This document shows, piece by piece, positions 52,958 through 58,295 of a stretch of 58,295 nucleotides of DNA. Source of the DNA: Bacteroidaceae bacterium (lineage in GTDB: Bacteria; Bacteroidota; Bacteroidia; Bacteroidales; Bacteroidaceae). Location: positions 1 through 58,295 of the forward strand of contig JAEEOB010000203.1 in assembly GCA_016284045.1 (NCBI GenBank), given 5' to 3'. The first letter of the stretch is position 1. Every line of letters starts with the position of its first letter. Both the position numbers and the translations under genes were made by a program. Below the pieces are notes generated by a model. That model had not been told where the DNA came from. It saw only the letters and a program-made list of their open reading frames with translations, and did not search any database.

Positions 52958-53160
52958 GATTTATGATTTAAAGATTTATGATTTAAAGATTTACGATTTG
53001 AAGATTTACGATTTGAAGATTTACGATTTGAAGATTTACGATTTAAAGATTTATGATTTAAAGATTTATGATTTAAAGATTTATGATTTAAAGATTTACG
53101 ATTTGAAGATTTACGATTTGAAGATTTATGATTTGAAGATTTACGATTTGAAGATTTACT
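52958..53160 (-). repeat. 15-bp minisatellite (13 full units) between uxaA and nhaC
   Basis: Thirteen consecutive units of GATTTAYGATTTRAA plus a partial unit, with only Y and R positions varying, from 52958 to 53152 (partial to 53160). It fills nearly all the 238-base gap between the uxaA stop and nhaC start. A related four-unit array lies at 26545-26610. Confidence 0.92.
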
Positions 53161-53189
53161 ATGTACGATTGTTCTTATATTACAAAATA

Positions 53190-54737
53190 TTAGAGCGTGA
53201 CACCGTTTTTGAAAATGGATATTTCCTGGTAGTCTTTTTGTTCGTTCCACGTTGGTTGGCCATTAGCGATTTGGACCACTTTCTGTGTGAACTGCCTAAA
53301 GGTGTCGTCCATGGTTGCTCCTTCTGCCAGCACGCCTGCGTTGAAGTCAATCCAAGTCTTCTTTCTGTTAGCAAGGTTGCTGTTGGTTGATATTTTCATT
53401 GTTGGGACGAATGTTCCGAAAGGTGTTCCTCTTCCAGTAGTGAAGAGCACGATGTGGCATCCGGCTGCAGCGAGTGCTGTTGATGCGACAAGGTCGTTGC
53501 CAGGCGCAGAAAGCAGGTTGAGTCCTTTTTGGCTGATTCGGTCTCCATATCCAAGGACTCCTCTGACTGCGCTTTTTCCGCATTTCTGTGTACATCCAAG
53601 AGCCTTGTCCTCTAAAGTGCTGATGCCTCCAGCTTTATTTCCAGGTGATGGGTTTTCTCCCACTGGTTCCCCGTGACTGAGGAAATAACTTTTGAAGTCA
53701 TTGATGAGCTTCACTGTTTGTTCAAATAGCTGTCTGTCGGCACATCTGTTCATGAGTATGGTCTCAGCTCCAAACATTTCTGGCACTTCCGTCAAAACGG
53801 ATGTTCCTCCAAGTGAGACAATGTAGTCGCTGAGCACTCCGAGCAGTGGATTTCCAGTTATTCCGGAGAGCCCGTCGGATCCACCGCATTTGAGTCCAAT
53901 CCTCAATTCAGATAAAGATGTTTCTGTACGTTGGTCTTTGCAGGCATTGGCAAACAATTGTTTTGCGATTCTCACGCCTTCTTCCACTTCGTCGCCATCA
54001 ACTTTTTGAGTGACGAGGAAGCGGATACGCTGTTTGTCGTAATCTCCGAGCATTTGCTCAAATTTGTCTGGTTGGTTGTTCTCGCAGCCTAGTCCCACCA
54101 CGAGCACCGCCCCCGCGTTAGGGTGCAGAACCATGTCACGAAGAATCTTTCGTGTGTTCTCATGGTCTTCACTTAGCTGTGAACAACCGTAGTTGTGGTT
54201 GAACGCCACAATCCTGTCGATTCCGCAACCAGGTGTGTGGTTCTCAAATCCGGTCTGTGATTTCAGCTCCTCCACAATCTGGTTGACCACTCCGTTAACG
54301 CAGCCTACAGTCGGGATGACCCACAGTTCGTTTCTGATTCCGACATCCCCGTTGTTTCTCCTGTAGCCCATAAATGTGGTGGGCAGTCCTTCAGTCGGAC
54401 AATCGACATGGCAGTCGTTTCCTTGCCGAAGGTCGTCATCTGTGAAAACAGGGTGGTATGTGTAGTCGAGCAGCCCGGCTAGATTGGTCTGGATATGGCG
54501 GTCGTCAACGAGAGAGCCAGCTTCGGCAGCTATTCTCAGATGCCCGATGGGATAACCATATTTGATTACGTTCTCATCGGCTTCAAGGTTTTTCAACAGG
54601 AATTTATGTCCGTATGGGATATCGTCTTTTAAGATGATAGACTGTCCGTCGATTTCCACGTTCTGTCCTTTGTTAAGCTTTGTGAGAGCTACAGCCACAT
54701 TGTCGGCTTTGTTGATTTTGATGAATGATGTGTCCAT
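53190..54737 (-). CDS. uxaA: Altronate dehydratase
   Basis: 515 aa. An N-terminal SAF domain (about 1-90, with IPYGHKFLLKN) precedes the altronate/galactarate dehydratase core, with FMGYRRNNGDVGIRNELWVI, CVNGVVNQIV, HNYGCSQLSEDHE and GLGCENNQP, and the C-terminal block CGKSAVRGVLGYGDR and TTGRGTPFGTFVPTMKISTN. It converts D-altronate to 2-keto-3-deoxygluconate in galacturonate use, implying pectin degradation. Partner uxaB/uxaC genes are not in the window. Promoter at 54824-54854; nhaC follows beyond a minisatellite. Confidence 0.93.
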   Translation of the reverse strand: MDTSFIKINKADNVAVALTKLNKGQNVEIDGQSIILKDDIPYGHKFLLKNLEADENVIKYGYPIGHLRIAAEAGSLVDDRHIQTNLAGLLDYTYHPVFTDDDLRQGNDCHVDCPTEGLPTTFMGYRRNNGDVGIRNELWVIPTVGCVNGVVNQIVEELKSQTGFENHTPGCGIDRIVAFNHNYGCSQLSEDHENTRKILRDMVLHPNAGAVLVVGLGCENNQPDKFEQMLGDYDKQRIRFLVTQKVDGDEVEEGVRIAKQLFANACKDQRTETSLSELRIGLKCGGSDGLSGITGNPLLGVLSDYIVSLGGTSVLTEVPEMFGAETILMNRCADRQLFEQTVKLINDFKSYFLSHGEPVGENPSPGNKAGGISTLEDKALGCTQKCGKSAVRGVLGYGDRISQKGLNLLSAPGNDLVASTALAAAGCHIVLFTTGRGTPFGTFVPTMKISTNSNLANRKKTWIDFNAGVLAEGATMDDTFRQFTQKVVQIANGQPTWNEQKDYQEISIFKNGVTL

Positions 54738-54739
54738 TT

Positions 54740-54764
54740 TATCTTTAGTTTTTGGTTTTTAGTT
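54740..54764 (-). repeat. CTAAAAA-type leader before uxaA
   Basis: On the minus strand CTAACTAAAAACCAAAAACTAAAGATAAA precedes the ATG at 54737 (given here in overlapping short words: CTAAAAAC, CCAAAAAC, CTAAAG). Same word class as before pgpH and thrC. Confidence 0.45.
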
Positions 54765-54823
54765 AGTGTTGAGATTATCTGGCTTATGGATTCGTTTTTT
54801 GTGTTCAGTTACTTATTTGCTTG

Positions 54824-54854
54824 CAAAAATACGCTAATTATTACATTTTTACAA
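54824..54854 (-). promoter_or_regulatory. Promoter for uxaA
   Basis: On the minus strand TTG (54852-54854), 20-base spacer, TATTTTTG (54824-54831). Confidence 0.6.
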
Positions 54855-54913
54855 ATATCGGTGGCATTAAGGGGTGATAAACAAGTGATTTTTTTAAAAA
54901 ACATGTAAAATTG

Positions 54914-54944
54914 TTGCAGTTTGCAAAAAAAATTAATACTTTTG
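54914..54944 (+). promoter_or_regulatory. Promoter for membrane protein 54973
   Basis: TTG (54914-54916), 20-base spacer, TACTTTTG (54937-54944), 28 bases before the ATG. Confidence 0.6.
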
Positions 54945-54972
54945 TTGTCGAATAACATTCAATCTGGCAGCT

Positions 54973-55518
54973 ATGTACCGTTTTTATTTTATCTTTATCC
55001 TTTTTTTTGCATTACCATGTATCCATTTGTCGGCCCAGATTTCGGACGGTATTGTTGAGTCAGACCTGACTGTCATCACCGTTCTTTTATTTGTGCTGAT
55101 AGCTATTTTCCTGTTTATGCTTGTCCGTTTCTGGCGTGCCACCAACGATATCAAGTCGCTGAAGGCAAAGGTGTGTAATAAGGGACTGGCAGAGAAGTCG
55201 ATCATGCGCAGTGAGGTGATGAAACTTCATCTTCTCAACAAAGATGATGAGGCGCTGGAGATTCTGAACGACGCTCTGTACAACGAGGCCCGTAAGCTTT
55301 ATCTTTCCACGAACGACGCCAAAGACTATAAGGGTATGGTGTTTCTTCAGTCCGACGACGGTGGTAAGATGTTGTCTTGTCAGGATTATTATGAACAGAA
55401 GTGGAAGCGTGTTCAAGAGAAATACCATGCGCTTTATAGCTCCATCGGCCATGAAATACCAGATGGCCTTCGTACAGTCACCTATAATTATATTAATCAG
55501 TTCGGAAAGAGTAACTGA
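54973..55518 (+). CDS. Membrane protein of unknown function (181 aa)
   Basis: 181 aa. A signal peptide (ending IHLSAQ) is followed by a single strong membrane segment at about 35-58 (TVITVLLFVLIAIFLFMLVRF) and a basic, helical cytoplasmic part (DIKSLKAKVCNKGLAEKSIM ... EALEILNDALYNEARKLYLS) that resembles a short TPR-like pair. No catalytic motif. Type-I single-pass topology with a cytoplasmic C-terminus is likely. Monocistronic; repeat copy 3 begins 7 bases after its stop codon. Confidence 0.75.
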   Translation: MYRFYFIFILFFALPCIHLSAQISDGIVESDLTVITVLLFVLIAIFLFMLVRFWRATNDIKSLKAKVCNKGLAEKSIMRSEVMKLHLLNKDDEALEILNDALYNEARKLYLSTNDAKDYKGMVFLQSDDGGKMLSCQDYYEQKWKRVQEKYHALYSSIGHEIPDGLRTVTYNYINQFGKSN

Positions 55519-55524
55519 GTTTTT

Positions 55525-55707
55525 AGCAACAGTAAAAAAATAACTTAGTAAATTTAATGCAGGCAATCATTCAAGATATAAACTTATCTTTTTGGCTCTT
55601 TTCCAGCTGTTCATCGGTCATGATGCCCGCATCACTCCCTCTGACCAACTGAAAAATAGCTCAAAAATCTAAGATAAATTTTCCTAACTTATTTTTTCAC
55701 TATTACT
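55525..55707 (+). repeat. MITE-like interspersed repeat, copy 3
   Basis: 183 bp, with left end AGCAACAGTAAAAAAATAA and right end ...TTTTTTCACTATTACT, as in copy 2. It lies between convergent genes, 6 bases after one stop codon and 36 before the other. AGTTT occurs just outside both ends (55518-55522 and 55709-55713), a possible but unproven target duplication. Its short frame (55571-55621) encodes MTDEQLEKSQKDKFIS. Confidence 0.88.
55571..55621 (-). other. Conserved short reading frame inside repeat copy 3
   Basis: Minus-strand ATG to TGA encodes MTDEQLEKSQKDKFIS, one residue different from copies 1 and 2. The frame is open further upstream (FQLVRGSDAGI). Confidence 0.3.
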
Positions 55708-55743
55708 TAGTTTGGATTCTATATAATAATACAGTTAGATTTT

Positions 55744-57663
55744 TTAGAACTGTTTAAGTGCATCCTTTGCTATTTTTTTCACTTCTGAGTCGATGTCCTG
55801 CTGTGCTGCTTTCTGCAGCCATTTCTTTGCTTCAGGGCGGTTGATGGTTGTTCCCTGTCCAGATGCATAGCAAAGTGAGAGATAGAACATTGCAGCAGGG
55901 TGACCTTGTGCTGCCGCTTTTTTCAGCCAGTTATAGCCCATGGCTGCATTTTGTTTTACGCCGTTCCCTCCTTGCATGTAAATGAGCCCGAGGTCGTTCT
56001 GTGCCTGGGGCATTCCTCCTTCAGCAGCTTTTTTCAGTAGAGCAATACCCTCGTTGGTGTTTTGCTTCACACCAGCCTGTCCGGTAAGAGTGAGCATTCC
56101 GAGTGTGTATTGCGACTGTGCAAGTCCTGATTCGCTGGCTTTTCTGATGTATTCCAAAGCTTTCTGCTGGTCGCCTGGTATGATTTGCTGTACGATTAGT
56201 AGCCCTATGTTCTGCTGTGCAAGTGGGTGTCCTGCTTCAGCAGCTTTTTCCAGCCAGTATGCCGCGATCTGCAAGTCTGTCAGTTCCTTCCCTTCTCCCA
56301 TTTTCTTCAGCTCGTCATTAACGAGTTTCTGTTCCTGGACCAGTTCTTTGGTTCCCACACTGTTCATGTAGCACACTCCGAGGTTGAACTGAGAGTCTGG
56401 ATCTCCGGCTGCTGCAAGAGTCTGCAGCAGGACAACGCCTTTTGTGTGGTCTTCCTCCGATGTGCTGTGGTTGATATAGTATGCCGCCAAAACAGCAATT
56501 GCCATGGGGTTCCCCTGTTGTGCGGCATTTTCGAGCATTTCCACTCCTTTCTTCTCATCTTTTTCGACGTTGCGTCCTTCCAAATAGGCAGATGCGAGGT
56601 CAGCCTGTGCTTCCGGCATTCCTTGTTCTGCTGCTTTTTTCAGCCATTCCATGGCTTTGGCTGGGTCTTTAGGCCCGTTTCCTTGTTCACTGAGCATCTG
56701 CATGGCGCAGGAATACTGTGCGTATGCAACATTGTTTTCAGCCGCTTTCTCCATCCATTTCCATCCTTCGTCCGCATTTTGTTCCACACCGTCGCCACTA
56801 TAGTAGCATTGAGCTACGATGAATTGTGCAGTTTCATTGCCGTTCTGCGCTGCTTCGAGGAATGTGGCGAAAGTACTGGGGTCGTTTTTCCCACCGTTCA
56901 GCTCCGTCTTGCATGATGCGATGATGAGTTTGCTGTCTTTAAAGTCAGCGCATTTCTCCAGTGTGCTGATGGCTTTGTTGAGGTCTTTCTCACATCCGAA
57001 TCCCGCTTTGTACATGTTGCCTAACAGGTACAGGCATTCCTTGTCGCCGTCGTCAGCAGCTTTTGTGGCGTATATGAAAGCCCTTTCGCCTGACTGATTG
57101 TTACCAGGTGAGGCATAGATGCTAGCGAGAGCCTTGCACGCCTGCATGGATTGTAAATCTGCCGCTTTTTCCAGCCATCCGATGGCCTGTGTTGTGTCGC
57201 CTTTAGCCAGGCAGTAGTTTGCGTATGCCTCCGTTCCTTTACGGCTTCCCCTATTTGCCAGCACCTTGCTCCATTCTCCAATTTTCTCGTTGTCAGGATT
57301 GGTGTAATATCCCTCGTTGCTGAGTTTGCCGCTGTAGATGTCCACGAGTCGGTCGATGGCAGTTGAGTCACCGAGATCCCCGAGAATCTCAAGCCAGTGT
57401 ACTGACTGTGCCGTGTCGGGTGGTGTTGCAGTACGGTAGTGCTCAGCAAGAAAACGGCAAGCGGATGGCAATCCCTGAGCACCCGCCTGTTTGTATAGCT
57501 CAATCCCCTTGTTGATTTTATCTGTTTTACCCGATTTCAGTAGTTTTTGTGCTTTTTGTGCTGTTTTGAATGCTTTGATGGTGTCGGCATTGGCTGTCTG
57601 TGCTGATACCGAAGCCGTTTGTGTGATAGCGAAGATAGCCGCCAGTATGAATTTTCTGAACAT
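55744..57663 (-). CDS. Secreted Sel1/TPR-repeat protein
   Basis: 639 aa with a signal peptide ending ASVSAQ. Almost the whole protein is made of Sel1-like repeats of about 36 residues (for example AQFIVAQCYYSGDGVEQNAD and AQYTLGMLTLTGQAGVKQNT), roughly twelve units. These form a superhelix for protein binding. It is exported, so probably a periplasmic scaffold. No catalytic domain. Promoter box at 57745-57752; it is convergent with the membrane-protein gene and repeat copy 3. Confidence 0.88.
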   Translation of the reverse strand: MFRKFILAAIFAITQTASVSAQTANADTIKAFKTAQKAQKLLKSGKTDKINKGIELYKQAGAQGLPSACRFLAEHYRTATPPDTAQSVHWLEILGDLGDSTAIDRLVDIYSGKLSNEGYYTNPDNEKIGEWSKVLANRGSRKGTEAYANYCLAKGDTTQAIGWLEKAADLQSMQACKALASIYASPGNNQSGERAFIYATKAADDGDKECLYLLGNMYKAGFGCEKDLNKAISTLEKCADFKDSKLIIASCKTELNGGKNDPSTFATFLEAAQNGNETAQFIVAQCYYSGDGVEQNADEGWKWMEKAAENNVAYAQYSCAMQMLSEQGNGPKDPAKAMEWLKKAAEQGMPEAQADLASAYLEGRNVEKDEKKGVEMLENAAQQGNPMAIAVLAAYYINHSTSEEDHTKGVVLLQTLAAAGDPDSQFNLGVCYMNSVGTKELVQEQKLVNDELKKMGEGKELTDLQIAAYWLEKAAEAGHPLAQQNIGLLIVQQIIPGDQQKALEYIRKASESGLAQSQYTLGMLTLTGQAGVKQNTNEGIALLKKAAEGGMPQAQNDLGLIYMQGGNGVKQNAAMGYNWLKKAAAQGHPAAMFYLSLCYASGQGTTINRPEAKKWLQKAAQQDIDSEVKKIAKDALKQF

Positions 57664-57678
57664 ATTTTTGGATTTTTA

Positions 57679-57712
57679 GAAGTCAGGAAGACGAGACGAC
57701 AAGAATACGAGA
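57679..57712 (-). repeat. GAAGACGA-type simple tract in the Sel1-protein leader
   Basis: The plus strand reads AGAAGTCAGGAAGACGAGAC then GACAAGAATACGAG. Related to 27458-27487 and 32838-32875. A TTCTTCATTCTTTATTC word lies at 57796-57816, in the opposite promoter region. Confidence 0.45.
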
Positions 57713-57744
57713 TGTCATAATCGCTGTGTGAAAGTAAAAGTTTT

Positions 57745-57752
57745 GCAAAATT
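57745..57752 (-). promoter_or_regulatory. -7 box for the Sel1-protein gene
   Basis: TAATTTTG on the minus strand, about 80 bases before the ATG at 57663; no clear -33 TTG. Confidence 0.45.
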
Positions 57753-57827
57753 ACGTAAAAAAATCTCAAAAACATCATTTATGGTTAAATTCTTTATTCT
57801 TCATTCTTTATTCTTCCATTTATTTGC

Positions 57828-57835
57828 TAACTTTG
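57828..57835 (+). promoter_or_regulatory. -7 box for the CPBP protease gene
   Basis: TAACTTTG, 20 bases before the ATG at 57855, giving a very short leader. Confidence 0.5.
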
Positions 57836-57854
57836 CATATTATTTGGTGAGGAA

Positions 57855-58295
57855 ATGAACATAAGTAAGTCGATTGACATATATCTTTGGCCGTTGGTGG
57901 CAGTGCTGATTTATTTCGTCTGTCAGTTGTTCGGCCAGTTTGTTGTCCAGACTGTCTTGATGTATTCATCTACTTCCTCCGACGAAGTGTTGCGACTCGG
58001 AAACGTTGCCGGATGGGCTCAGCTTGTGTCTGCAGTCGTGATTGTGGGCGTGATGATGCTTGTACGTGGGTTTCGTTTGCGCCGCTCTTTCCGTTTTCCC
58101 CGTGTGGGAGTCGCCAGTCTGTTTGTCGCTTTTGTCGCTGTGCTTTTCGCCTTGTTTGGAGGCACAGTGCTTAACGACTTGCTTGAGAGCCAGTTCGCCA
58201 TCAAGCTGCCTCTGGAATACGAGCAGCTGTTCAAAGACATGATGAGCACTCCTATCGGTATTGTCTCCACCTGTGTGGCTGTGCCGTTATGCGAG
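57855..58295 (+). CDS. CPBP-family intramembrane metalloprotease (3' end outside window)
   Basis: 147 codons are present from ATG 57855, and the frame runs off the window. About three hydrophobic segments are visible (LWPLVAVLIYFVCQLF, WAQLVSAVVIVGVMMLV, VASLFVAFVAVLFALFGG). The last residues are VAVPLCE, which is where the EExxxR active-site motif of CPBP (Rce1-like) proteases begins; the next residue should be Glu. Family assignment is inferred from layout and this incomplete motif. Confidence 0.7.
   Translation, partial: MNISKSIDIYLWPLVAVLIYFVCQLFGQFVVQTVLMYSSTSSDEVLRLGNVAGWAQLVSAVVIVGVMMLVRGFRLRRSFRFPRVGVASLFVAFVAVLFALFGGTVLNDLLESQFAIKLPLEYEQLFKDMMSTPIGIVSTCVAVPLCE

Noticed and set aside
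52958-53160. CRISPR-like array
   Set aside because: Units of 15 bp are contiguous with no unique spacers and no cas genes are present.
52854-53390. Open frame through the minisatellite (KIYDL repeats)
   Set aside because: The 15-bp unit is a multiple of three, so frames stay open by chance; it overlaps two real genes at the ends.
1-58295. tRNA, rRNA, insertion sequences or prophage
   Set aside because: Every gap over 100 bases was read and no cloverleaf, CCA end, rRNA segment, transposase or integrase was recognised.

Overview
The window looks like a chromosomal segment of a Bacteroidales bacterium, most likely in or near Prevotellaceae. The grounds are: promoter-like TTG-N19-21-TAnnTTTG sites upstream of many genes; weak or absent Shine-Dalgarno sites; many small SPII lipoproteins; a TamL-type lipoprotein barrel; a long isoleucyl-tRNA synthetase followed by lspA and a DUF4296-like lipoprotein; a three-gene glycogen cluster (GH133, GT4, GH57); and a PGM-like enzyme where homoserine kinase is expected. 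This is core chromosome: I see no transposase, phage, CRISPR array, rRNA or tRNA.

Layout. 1-44 is the 5' tip of a minus-strand secreted protein and 289-1467 a lipoprotein with a zinc ribbon. 1572-14896 is a long minus-strand run: thrA, a PGM-like putative homoserine kinase and thrC (threonine synthesis), then a PgpH-type HD phosphodiesterase, a dockerin-bearing putative metallopeptidase, an SGNH hydrolase and a GH43 glycosidase. 15462-18506 carries two tiny aromatic/His-rich lipoproteins, gdhA and a secreted FG-GAP-like protein. 18713-24037 holds aspS, tamL and an unknown secreted protein; 24238-25026 is a SpoU methyltransferase. 25107-31057 is ileS-lspA-lipoprotein-small ORF. 31160-37595 holds pyrBI, a glycine-zipper lipoprotein, nudC, and a 5'-nucleotidase/miaA pair. 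38255-44970 is plus strand: small lipoproteins, a Wzc-like kinase with a Tyr/Gly tail, a HAD hydrolase, upp and two paralogous lipoproteins. 45135-49903 is the glycogen cluster, divergent from a Crp/Fnr regulator (50178). The rest is a Spy-like RGG-tailed protein, NhaC, UxaA, a membrane protein, a Sel1-repeat protein and a truncated CPBP protease.

The most unusual content is intergenic. (1) A repeat of about 184-194 bp with 24-bp terminal inverted repeats, a folded core and a conserved minus-strand short reading frame occurs in three full copies and one truncated copy, all in the same orientation; it looks like a MITE or a structured-RNA element. (2) Gaps between minus-strand genes are built from a small vocabulary of repeated words (a CCAATTCC/ATTTAACTTCC leader before four unrelated genes, CTAAAAA heptads before four, a 10-mer array, a 15-mer minisatellite reused at two loci, and GAAGACGA- or GTGAAAA-type tracts). 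They sit just before start codons, mostly inside apparent operons.

Functions are inferred by reading the sequence and recalling families; no search was run. Start codons were moved inward where the longest frame ran through a promoter or leader word.
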